Assembly: GCF_900155945.1 (NCBI RefSeq)
Contig: NZ_FTMN01000003.1
Location: forward strand, 62,001-126,000
DNA length: 64,000 nucleotides
Origin: Marinobacterium stanieri
Lineage (GTDB): Bacteria > Pseudomonadota > Gammaproteobacteria > Pseudomonadales > Balneatricaceae
Reading direction: 5' to 3'
The notes under the pieces were generated by a model. That model saw only the letters and a list, made by a program, of their open reading frames with translations. It ran no database searches and was not told where the DNA came from. The position numbers were made by a program, and so were the translations under genes. Numbering within the stretch: the first letter of the stretch is position 1; every line of letters starts with the position of its first letter. Positions 25,605-33,150 of the stretch are shown here, piece after piece.

Positions 25605-27281
25605 TCAGGCCACGTCCTGGTGATTGGTTTTGAGCATGCGGCGCAGAATCTTGCCCACGTTGGACTTGGGCAGTTCCGGCACAAACTCAATCACCTTGGG
25701 TACCTTGTAGGCGGTCAGGCGCTCACGGCACCAGTCGCGAATGGCCTGCTCGCTCAGCTGGTCATCGCGGGTGACGGCAAAGACTTTCACCACCTCGCCG
25801 CTGACCGGGTCGGGTACACCGATGGCGGCGCATTCGACGATGTCAGGGTGTTCGGTAACGATGTCTTCCACTTCATTGGGGTAGACATTGAAGCCGGAGA
25901 CGATGATCAGATCCTTGGCGCGGTCGACAATGCGCAGGTAACCGCCTTCTTCCATTACCGCAATATCGCCGGTGATCAGGTAGCCGTCATCGGTAAAGCT
26001 GGCGCGGGTGGCACTTTCGTTGTGCCAATAGCCGGCCATTACCTGAGGCCCGCGCACGCAGAGCTCGCCGGGCATGCCTTCGGGCACGGCTTCACCGTCG
26101 CCGCCCATAATGAAAACCTCGGTTTCAGGAACCGGGCGACCGATGGTGCCGCAACGTATCGCTTCGGGCGGGTTTATGGAGACCGCCGGAGAGGTTTCGG
26201 TGAGGCCGTAGGCTTCGATCACAGTGCAGCCGGTGACCTTGCGCCATTGCTCGCCAGCTGCGTGGGTCAGAGCCATGCCGCCAGACAGGGTCATGCGCAG
26301 CTTGCTGAAGTCCAGGGCGCGGAAGTCTTCGTTGTTGCACAGTGCCACAAACAGGGTGTTGAGGCCGAGGAAGGTGGTGAAAGGCCAGTTGCCGATCTCC
26401 TTGACCAGCCCCGGCAGATCGCGCGGGTTGGGAATCAGGATGCTGTGCCCGCCGCTGGCCATAATGATCTGTGCCACGGTAAAGGCATAGATGTGGTACA
26501 GCGGCAGCGGGGCGATGACGTTGGCAGCCCAGTCGCTGGCGACATCACGGATGATCACGTGGCCCTGCAGCATATTGGACAGCAGGTTGGCGTGCGTCAG
26601 CATGGCGCCCTTGGATACGCCGGTGGTGCCGCCGGTGTATTGCAATACGGCCAGGTCACCGGGTTTGCGCTCTACCTTTTCATAGGGTTTATCGATATGG
26701 CTGAGCAGCGCAGTGCGCAGGCTGATGGCACCCGGCAGGGAGTACTTGGGCTCCATCTTCTTGATGTATTTGACGGCCGCATTCAGCAGGTGACGCTTCA
26801 CAAAACCGTGCAGATCGCCCACCTGGGTCACGAATACGTTCTGGATATCGGTTTTGGCGAGGATCTTCTCGGCGTTATGCGCCATGCTCTTGTGGATCAC
26901 CAGGGCCTTGGCACCGCTGTCGCGGAACTGGTGTTCCATTTCCGACGGCGTGTACAGTGGGTTGGTGTTCACCACAACCAGGCCGGCACGCAGGGCACCA
27001 AAGAGTACTACCGGGTACTGAATCAGGTTGGGCAACTGCACGGCGATACGGTCACCGGGCACCAGGTCGGTTTCCTGCTGCAGATAAGCCGCAAAGGCCG
27101 CCGACAGCCGGTCCAGTTCGGCGTAGCTCAGGGTGCGGCCCAGGCTGGTAAAGGCAGGGCGCTCGGCGTAGCGCTGGCATACGTCGGCGAAGAAATCGGT
27201 GATGGCTTCATATCCCTCGGGGTTGAGTGAGGGCGGGATATGTTGGCCGTTGTCGTTCATCCTAATCATGTTCATGCCCAT
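25605..27281 (-). CDS. fadD: Long-chain fatty acid-CoA ligase
   Basis: A 558-residue AMP-forming ligase. The P-loop YTGGTTGVSKGAMLTH, the adenylate motif EAYGLTETSPAVSINPP, the hinge DGYLITGDIA and the C-terminal VDRAKDLIIVSGFNVYPNEVE with GKILRRMLK are all intact. It activates long-chain fatty acids to acyl-CoA at the inner membrane. ATG codons at 27281, 27275, 27269 and 27260 are all possible; 27281 gives the usual FadD length. It sits between an acyl-CoA dehydrogenase gene and DUF2889-fadBA, all on the same strand, so one operon covers activation and each step of the cycle. Confidence 0.95.
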   Translation of the reverse strand: MGMNMIRMNDNGQHIPPSLNPEGYEAITDFFADVCQRYAERPAFTSLGRTLSYAELDRLSAAFAAYLQQETDLVPGDRIAVQLPNLIQYPVVLFGALRAGLVVVNTNPLYTPSEMEHQFRDSGAKALVIHKSMAHNAEKILAKTDIQNVFVTQVGDLHGFVKRHLLNAAVKYIKKMEPKYSLPGAISLRTALLSHIDKPYEKVERKPGDLAVLQYTGGTTGVSKGAMLTHANLLSNMLQGHVIIRDVASDWAANVIAPLPLYHIYAFTVAQIIMASGGHSILIPNPRDLPGLVKEIGNWPFTTFLGLNTLFVALCNNEDFRALDFSKLRMTLSGGMALTHAAGEQWRKVTGCTVIEAYGLTETSPAVSINPPEAIRCGTIGRPVPETEVFIMGGDGEAVPEGMPGELCVRGPQVMAGYWHNESATRASFTDDGYLITGDIAVMEEGGYLRIVDRAKDLIIVSGFNVYPNEVEDIVTEHPDIVECAAIGVPDPVSGEVVKVFAVTRDDQLSEQAIRDWCRERLTAYKVPKVIEFVPELPKSNVGKILRRMLKTNHQDVA

Positions 27282-27410
27282 ATGCTTGTTGTTGTGAGGG
27301 CTGTTCTGTCGGGCAGCTTTTATTGCCAGACAATCGGGCGTTGCCAAGAGGCTTTGTCCTGGCAGCGGTGGTTGACCAATCTCCCTGGAAAACCACCGCA
27401 TGTGTGCTGC

Positions 27411-29207
27411 TTAGAAGATGAAGTTGTCTTCCGGCAGCTCCATCAGGTTGTCGGAACCGGACAGCATGGTTTCGACCAGACCGCGGGTACGCGGCAGGAT
27501 GCGCTCGAAGTAGAAGCGCGCGGTGGTCAGTTTGCTGCGGTAGAACGCCGCATCACCTTCACCGGCAGCCAGCTTCAGCTGTGCAGCCTGTGCCGAACGT
27601 GCCCAGAAGTAAGCCAGAGTGACGTAACCGGAATACATGACGTAATCCACGGAGGCGGCACCGACTTCTTCCTTGTTCATCATAGCCTTCATACCGATCT
27701 GCTGGGTCAGATCACCCCATTCGCTGTTCAACTTGGCCAGAGGGCCGGTGAACGCGCGCATTTTCGGATCTTCCTCAGCGGCCTTGCAGAACTTGTGAAT
27801 CACCTTGGTGAAGCTCTTCAGCGTTTCACCCTGGGTCATCAGTACCTTGCGGCCCAGCAGGTCCAGTGCCTGGATCTGGGTGGTGCCCTCATACAGCATG
27901 GAGATACGGCAATCGCGTACGTTCTGCTCCATGCCCCATTCGCTGATGTAGCCGTGGCCACCGTACACCTGCAGGGCGTGGTTGGCGCTTTCGAAACCCA
28001 CTTCGGTCAGGAAGGCCTTGGCGATAGGGGTCAGGAAGGCCAGCTGGGTATCTGCATTGGCTTTTTCCTCACCGTCGGCCAGCTTCACCTTGTCCACCAG
28101 CATGGAGCAGTAGTAGATCAGCGCACGGCCGCCTTCGGCGAAAGCTTTCTGCGTCAGCAGCATTTTGCGCACTTCAGGGTGCACAATGATCGGGTCGGCG
28201 GCTTTGTCCGGTGCAGCCGGGCCAGTCAGCGCGCGCATCTGCAGACGCTCACGGGCGTAGGGCAGGGAGTTCTGGAAACCCCACTCGGCATGGGCCAGGC
28301 CCTGCATGGCGGTGCCCAGACGTGCAGTGTTCATGAAGGTGAACATGCAGTTCAGGCCCTTGTTGGCCGGGCCAATCAGGTAACCGGTGGCAGCATCAAA
28401 GTTCATGACACAGGTGGAGTTACCATGGATACCCATTTTGTGCTCGATGGAGCCACAGTTAACGGCATTGCGCTCACCTGCACCGCCATCGGCAGTCGGC
28501 AGGTGCTTGGGTACGATAAACAGGGAGATGCCCTTGGTACCGGCCGGCGCATCCGGCAGGCGTGCCAGTACGATATGGACAATGTTGTCGGCCATGTCGT
28601 GTTCACCGGCAGAGATGAATATCTTGGTGCCGCTGATGGCGTAGCTACCATCGGCATTGGGTTCGGCTTTGGTACGCAGCAGGCCAAGGTCGGTACCGCA
28701 ATGGGGCTCGGTCAGACACATGGTGCCGGTCCACTCGCCGGAGACCAGCTTGGTCAGGTAGGTCTGCTTCTGCTCTTCAGTGCCGTGTTCTTCCAGTGTA
28801 TTCATGGCACCGTGGCTCAGGCCCGGATACATGCCCCAGGCCCAGTTGGCGGTACTGGTCAGTTCGCTGACCACCATGCCGAGGGAGTCCGGCAGGCCCT
28901 GGCCACCCCATTCGGGGCTGTGCGACAGTGAAGGCCAGCCGCCTTCGACAAACTGCTGATAAGCTTCACGGAAGCCGGTGGGGGTTGTGACCTGGCCGTC
29001 TTCAAAGCGGCAGCCTTCCTGGTCACCCACCTGATTCAGCGGGGCCAGAACTCGCTCAGCGAAGCGGGCGCCTTCTTCAATGATGGCGCTGACCATATCC
29101 GGTGTCGCTTCTTCGCAGCCCGGCAGCTGACTGTAATGCTGCTCGAAATCCAGCAGATCGTTGAGTACGAAATGAATGTCTTTCTGTGGCGCCTTGTACT
29201 CGGGCAT
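27411..29207 (-). CDS. Acyl-CoA dehydrogenase with C-terminal extension (FadE-type)
   Basis: A 598-residue flavoprotein. The core dehydrogenase domain has MCLTEPHCGTDLG and MGIHGNSTCVMNFD (FAD and acyl-CoA binding), and VRDCRISMLYEGTTQIQALD with the catalytic Glu of YEGT. A C-terminal extension from about 470 (FTKVIHKFCKAAEEDPKMRA onward to DNFIF) marks the long, roughly 600-residue PA0506-like class used for long or medium acyl chains. It is the first gene of the fadD-fadBA block; the electron acceptor ETF is not in the window. Confidence 0.93.
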   Translation of the reverse strand: MPEYKAPQKDIHFVLNDLLDFEQHYSQLPGCEEATPDMVSAIIEEGARFAERVLAPLNQVGDQEGCRFEDGQVTTPTGFREAYQQFVEGGWPSLSHSPEWGGQGLPDSLGMVVSELTSTANWAWGMYPGLSHGAMNTLEEHGTEEQKQTYLTKLVSGEWTGTMCLTEPHCGTDLGLLRTKAEPNADGSYAISGTKIFISAGEHDMADNIVHIVLARLPDAPAGTKGISLFIVPKHLPTADGGAGERNAVNCGSIEHKMGIHGNSTCVMNFDAATGYLIGPANKGLNCMFTFMNTARLGTAMQGLAHAEWGFQNSLPYARERLQMRALTGPAAPDKAADPIIVHPEVRKMLLTQKAFAEGGRALIYYCSMLVDKVKLADGEEKANADTQLAFLTPIAKAFLTEVGFESANHALQVYGGHGYISEWGMEQNVRDCRISMLYEGTTQIQALDLLGRKVLMTQGETLKSFTKVIHKFCKAAEEDPKMRAFTGPLAKLNSEWGDLTQQIGMKAMMNKEEVGAASVDYVMYSGYVTLAYFWARSAQAAQLKLAAGEGDAAFYRSKLTTARFYFERILPRTRGLVETMLSGSDNLMELPEDNFIF

Positions 29208-29623
29208 GGTGGTGAACCCCTTGTGTTGTTATTGGGCTTGGACACTCTCGGGTGACGTTGAGAGGTCTTTCAGTGTTGCACCAAGCATCATGGATTCCGC
29301 TGGCCAAGCCAATGACATTTCACGCCAGTTGCACTGGCATTTATTGTCATTTGGCTTCTAAGCCCCATGTTTGCGCAGGGTTGGTTGAAGTTTGTATGTT
29401 TTGAAAGGTGACATTATCGGTCAATCGACTGTCATAATATGACAAGCATGGGCTATGGCTTACGTGTTTGCGTTGCTTATAGCGCGTTGCGCGTAGACAG
29501 GATTCACTTTTGCAGGCAGAGGGTTGATTTATAAGGTAAATCCGTTGAATATCCCGCCTGCGCAAGGAAGGCGCCGGTGCACAGGGATAAAGTGTGCTCA
29601 GCTGTTTGCATACGGTAGTCTCT
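29208..29623. promoter_or_regulatory. Intergenic control region with nested palindromes
   Basis: A 416-bp region between divergent fadE-type and endonuclease genes. A perfect 7-1-7 palindrome TGTCATAATATGACA lies at 29430-29444, preceded by further TGACA/GGTCA half-sites (29408-29424). A second structure at 29311-29351 has AATGACA and TGTCATT arms around a perfect GCCAGT-TGC-ACTGGC hairpin (29324-29338). The shared TGACA half-site suggests a regulator binding several places. No -10/-35 pair is certain. Confidence 0.5.
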
Positions 29624-30346
29624 ATGCGTCTTGTTTTGCCCCTGATCCTCGCGGTTTCGGCGACGTTCGCCGCCGCGGATACCCCGTCGTCCTTTTACTC
29701 CGCCAAGAAAATTCTCGCCAAAGAGGTGTATCAGAATTCTGATCGCGTCACTTTTTATTGTGGCTGTCAGTACAGCGAGCAGGCGGTCCCCAATAAACCG
29801 GGGCGTACCCGTTTGACGCCTGCCGCCGATAGCTGTGGCCTCAAGCCGCGTAAAAATGCTAACCGTTCTGGGCGTATCGAGTGGGAACATGTGATGCCCG
29901 CCTGGGAGTTTGGCCATCAATTGCAATGCTGGCAGGAGGGCGGCCGCAAGAACTGTCGCAAGGACCCGGTGTTCAAGCGGATGGAAGCGGACCTGTACAA
30001 CCTGGTTCCGGCCGTAGGTGAGCTCAATGGCGACCGCAGCAATTACCGTTTCGGCATGATCGCCGGCGAGCCGCGTGCCTATGGCCAGTGTGATTTTGAG
30101 GTGGACTTCAAGGCGCGTGTTGCCGAGCCGCCGGAGCAGGTTCGTGGCGACATTGCCCGCACCTACTTTTACATGGCTGAACGCTACGGTGTGCGGCTGA
30201 GCCGCAAACAGGAACAGCTGTTTACCGCCTGGTCATCGCTGGACCCGGTAGATGAAGCGGAACGAGCGAGGGCGCGGCGTATCCAGGCCATTCAGGGCCA
30301 CCCCAACCCCTTTGTCGAACCGGATGTGATGCAGGCGAAGCGCTAA
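29624..30346 (+). CDS. endA: Periplasmic endonuclease I
   Basis: A 240-residue secreted nuclease. The signal peptide MRLVLPLILAVSATFAAA is followed by the endonuclease I domain. The active-site stretch RIEWEHVMPAW (84-94, with His89) and FGHQLQCW match E. coli EndA/Vibrio Vvn, and NLVPAVGELNGDRSNYRFG contains the metal-binding Asn. Several Cys pairs (YCGCQY, QCW, NCRK, QCDF) suggest disulfides. It degrades double-stranded DNA in the periplasm or medium. GTG at 29594 is an alternative, but only ATG 29624 gives a normal signal peptide. Confidence 0.95.
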   Translation: MRLVLPLILAVSATFAAADTPSSFYSAKKILAKEVYQNSDRVTFYCGCQYSEQAVPNKPGRTRLTPAADSCGLKPRKNANRSGRIEWEHVMPAWEFGHQLQCWQEGGRKNCRKDPVFKRMEADLYNLVPAVGELNGDRSNYRFGMIAGEPRAYGQCDFEVDFKARVAEPPEQVRGDIARTYFYMAERYGVRLSRKQEQLFTAWSSLDPVDEAERARARRIQAIQGHPNPFVEPDVMQAKR

Positions 30347-30350
30347 CACT

Positions 30351-30905
30351 TCAGCGTGCACGGGAGCGTGACGAAAATCCGTACAGGGCTTCGTCACGTT
30401 CGGCTTCCAGCGTCACCAGCGCCTGCGCCATCCCCGGGTGGTCGGTGAGGTAGTGGCGCTTTGCTTCCGCGACCTGCTTGTCGAACCGGTGATGAATATT
30501 GCTGCGTTCTTTGGATACCGACTTGGCGGTGAGTGCGCGCCTGAGATTGGCGTCTATGCGTCCATTCACGCGTTTGAGCAGGGCTTTGTTGTCATACCCG
30601 ACAAGACGCCGTGTCAGTGCTTTCAACTCCTTGTAGCGTGTTCTGATCGCTTCCCGGTTCACCTCAAGTGCAACAGAGCTATCTTTTTTCTTTGTGCTTT
30701 TTGCGGGTTTAGCAGAGCCATCAGGCACCAGCGTCGCGCTGTTGACCCTGAATGCATCTTTCGGAACAGGCTTGGCATCAGCGCTGCACGGCATATCGGA
30801 GTAAATCTTGCGGCCGTCCGGGCCTTCGCATTTATAGATGTCGGCGCTGGCTGGCATGCTGATACCCAGCGTAAGCAGAAGGGTGAAGTGGGGCAGTGTT
30901 TTCAT
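30351..30905 (-). CDS. DUF4124 domain exported protein
   Basis: A 184-residue protein with a signal peptide (FTLLLTLGISMPASA) and an N-terminal DUF4124 domain (DIYKCEGPDGRKIYSDMPCS, about 22-41, with a Cys pair). The rest is Lys/Arg-rich and helical (ALTRRLVGYDNKALLKRVNG). DUF4124 proteins are periplasmic and of unknown role. It ends four bases from endA, convergently. Confidence 0.85.
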   Translation of the reverse strand: MKTLPHFTLLLTLGISMPASADIYKCEGPDGRKIYSDMPCSADAKPVPKDAFRVNSATLVPDGSAKPAKSTKKKDSSVALEVNREAIRTRYKELKALTRRLVGYDNKALLKRVNGRIDANLRRALTAKSVSKERSNIHHRFDKQVAEAKRHYLTDHPGMAQALVTLEAERDEALYGFSSRSRAR

Positions 30906-31178
30906 GGGTCCATCCTTGGGTGATAGCGGGTTTGTGACATGAAGTTGCGGCTTATCCTTGCCACACCTTCTTATTGTCTGGTAATGCTGGGCGACTTGCT
31001 TTTATCTCTAAGCTTTCCGACAAGTGTACCTGATCAGGTAACTGTGACTGAACCTGTTGCGGCTTATCTGGCACTGCTCGCTCTCCAAGTCCCTAAGCTT
31101 GCTTCAAACTCCTGGCTCTGTGATGGCACGCAAGGGCTTTTGTGTCAGGTGGATCAAGCTTGGTACCGAGTAAATATT

Positions 31179-31237
31179 CATGTCGAAAAAACACAAAAAA
31201 ATCGACATGGATTAAGGGTATGTCGATGCGATCGACA
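31179..31237. repeat. Cluster of TGTCGA/TCGACA palindromes in the umuC-DUF4124 gap
   Basis: CATGTCGA (31179-31186) and TCGACATG (31202-31209) form a perfect hairpin with an A-rich 15-base loop. Just downstream TGTCGAT-GCG-ATCGACA (31221-31237) is a perfect 7-3-7 palindrome. They lie 30 bases after the umuC stop. The rest of the 361-bp gap 30906-31266 holds no gene I can support. Confidence 0.55.
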
Positions 31238-31266
31238 AAGGTTAAACAGAGTTCTCAGGCATCTAC

Positions 31267-32538
31267 TCACTTCACCACCGGCAGCGATCGCCAGTTGGTG
31301 GTGTAGGCAGGCGATACGTGCAGGCGTTTCATGCGCCATTCTTTTTGTACGCCTTGTCCGGCCAGAAATACCTGGCCCTTGCCGCTGTGGTTGATCTTGT
31401 CCAGTACCGACATCAGGGCCTTGGCGTTTGGGCGGGTGTGGGCATCATCAAACAGGCCGGGCTGATATACGCCGGGCTCGTAAAAGTCGGTCAGCATGAC
31501 GCCGGCTTTCATGTATCGATATCCATCCTTCCAGCTTGATCGCAGCAAACGTATTGCTGCGGCGACGAGATCGCGGGTGTCATCGGTGGGCACTGGGAGT
31601 TCGGCGCCCAGTGACGGCATATATTGTGGCTCTGCGGGGTTATGCCGGTTGGTGCGCATAAACAGGTTGATGCGCTTGGCTGTTTGGCCTTCTTCACGCA
31701 GCTTTTCGGCGGCTCTTACCGTGTATTCACATACGGCTTCGCGCATGGATTGGAAGCAGGTAATACGTTCACCAAAGGAGCGGCTGCAGATGATCTGTTG
31801 TTTGGTCGGTGTTACATCTTCCAGTGAAAGGCAGGATTCGCCATTGAGCTCGCGCACTGTGCGTTCCAGCACGACCGAATATTGCTGGCGGATGGTTTTG
31901 GGGTGGCAGCAGGCCAGATCCAGTGCGGTCTTGATGCCATCTTTATATAGCCGTTTGCTCAGCCGTCTTCCGACGCCCCAGACCTCATCGACCGGGACCA
32001 ATTGCAGCAAGCGTCGCTGGCGCTCCGGGCTGGTCAGATCGACCACGCCGCCGGTGGCGGGGTAGCGCTTGGCGGCATGGTTGGCCAGTTTGGACAGTGT
32101 CTTGCTTGGCGCTATGCCGACACAGACGGTAATGCCGGTCCATTGTTGTACGGTGGTGCGAATATGGCGACCGAAGTCCGCCAGCGTTGCCACCGATTCC
32201 ATACCACTGAGATCGAGAAAGGCTTCATCAATGGAATAGATCTCTACGCGTGGGGATTCCTGTTCCAGGATACTCATCACTCGTGCCGACATATCGGCAT
32301 AGAGCGCGTAGTTGGAGGAAAATACCGCCACGCCCTGTTGTGTCAGGTAAGGCTCGATCTGATAAAAGGGAACGCCCATCTTGATACCCATCGCCTTGGC
32401 TTCGGCGGAGCGGGAAATAATACAGCCGTCGTTATTGGACAGTACCACGATGGGGGCGCCTGCCAGATCTGGCCGGAAGCGCCGTTCGCATGAGGTATAG
32501 AAATTGTTGCAGTCCACCAGAGCGAAAACCGGGTTCAT
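31267..32538 (-). CDS. umuC: Y-family DNA polymerase V catalytic subunit
   Basis: A 423-residue translesion polymerase. FALVDCNNFYTSCERRFRPD near the N-terminus and YSIDEAFLDLSG carry the metal-binding acidic residues of the Y-family; GIAPSKTLSKLANHAAKR and the helix-hairpin-helix region (VWGVGRRLSKRLYKDGIKTA) follow. With UmuD' it copies past DNA lesions in the SOS response. ATG 32538 overlaps the umuD stop (ATGA), so the pair is translationally coupled and under the LexA box at 32990-33005. Confidence 0.96.
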   Translation of the reverse strand: MNPVFALVDCNNFYTSCERRFRPDLAGAPIVVLSNNDGCIISRSAEAKAMGIKMGVPFYQIEPYLTQQGVAVFSSNYALYADMSARVMSILEQESPRVEIYSIDEAFLDLSGMESVATLADFGRHIRTTVQQWTGITVCVGIAPSKTLSKLANHAAKRYPATGGVVDLTSPERQRRLLQLVPVDEVWGVGRRLSKRLYKDGIKTALDLACCHPKTIRQQYSVVLERTVRELNGESCLSLEDVTPTKQQIICSRSFGERITCFQSMREAVCEYTVRAAEKLREEGQTAKRINLFMRTNRHNPAEPQYMPSLGAELPVPTDDTRDLVAAAIRLLRSSWKDGYRYMKAGVMLTDFYEPGVYQPGLFDDAHTRPNAKALMSVLDKINHSGKGQVFLAGQGVQKEWRMKRLHVSPAYTTNWRSLPVVK

Positions 32539-32972
32539 CGGTCCGGCCCGCGCAGTGAGTGAATTACATTGGTGACCACGCCAAAGACATCCAGCTCGCA
32601 ATCCTCGGGCAAGCGGATAGGGCGGTAGGCCGGATTACGGGGCAGCAGGCGCGTATGGGGCTTGAGCTCCAGCTGTTTGACGGTGAACTCTCCATTCAGG
32701 CTGGCGATCACGATATCGCCGTGCCGGGGTGACAGGGAAGAATCCACTACCAGGATGTCGCCGCTGAAGATGCCAACCTCAATCATTGAGTCGCCCTCGG
32801 CGCGCACGAAATAGGTGGCGGCCGGGTGGTGAATGCACAGGTCGTTCAAATCCAGTGTCTGCTCAACATAGTCCTGTGCCGGGGAAGGGAAGCCGGCCTG
32901 TACCCGCTCCATAAAGAGCGGTATGGACAGGGATGTGTGCGTGCTGGCACGCGCCAGAATAACCGCGTTCAT
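32535..32972 (-). CDS. umuD: DNA polymerase V subunit UmuD (S24 self-cleaving)
   Basis: A 145-residue LexA-like protein. The self-cleavage site is Ala26-Gly27 in RVQAGFPSP, and the catalytic dyad is Ser62 (EGDSMIEVG) and Lys99 (FTVKQLEL), close to the Ser60/Lys97 spacing in E. coli UmuD. RecA-stimulated cleavage gives UmuD', which binds UmuC. ATG 32972 gives the standard length; the frame runs further upstream but through the promoter. Confidence 0.95.
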   Translation of the reverse strand: MNAVILARASTHTSLSIPLFMERVQAGFPSPAQDYVEQTLDLNDLCIHHPAATYFVRAEGDSMIEVGIFSGDILVVDSSLSPRHGDIVIASLNGEFTVKQLELKPHTRLLPRNPAYRPIRLPEDCELDVFGVVTNVIHSLRGPDR

Positions 32973-32989
32973 CGATAGATATCCAAATA

Positions 32990-33005
32990 CTGTATAAATA
33001 AACAG
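32990..33005 (-). promoter_or_regulatory. LexA box of umuDC
   Basis: CTGTATAAATAAACAG fits the gammaproteobacterial SOS box CTGT-N8-ACAG exactly at both ends, and lies 18 bases upstream of umuD. Confidence 0.9.
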
Positions 33006-33079
33006 TATTATAGTCTTTCTCGGGCGGATGGCCATACCAGGACTGTGGCGAATTGATTCAGGGCAGCTCGTTATCCCGC

Positions 33080-33110
33080 TTGACCTTCCCATTGTGGGAA
33101 GGTTTATAGT
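33080..33110 (+). promoter_or_regulatory. CueR-type promoter of copA
   Basis: TTGACC (33080-33085) and TATAGT (33105-33110) are separated by 19 bases, the long spacer that MerR-family activators need. The spacer holds the dyad ACCTTCC-N7-GGAAGGT, the known CueR recognition pattern. Confidence 0.92.
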
Positions 33111-33150
33111 CAAGCAATATCATCATGAGATGCTTGTAAGGAGGCAGCTG

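Noticed and set aside
25620-27230. 536-codon frame on the plus strand opposite fadD
   Set aside because: Same reason: fadD has all ligase motifs, and the antisense product shows no domain or ribosome site.
27240-28931. 563-codon frame on the plus strand opposite the acyl-CoA dehydrogenase
   Set aside because: Antisense shadow; the dehydrogenase reads cleanly through its catalytic YEGT and C-terminal extension.
30939-31394. 151-codon frame on the plus strand across the umuC end
   Set aside because: It overlaps the umuC C-terminus and the palindrome cluster, has no ribosome site, and its second half is the complement of umuC.
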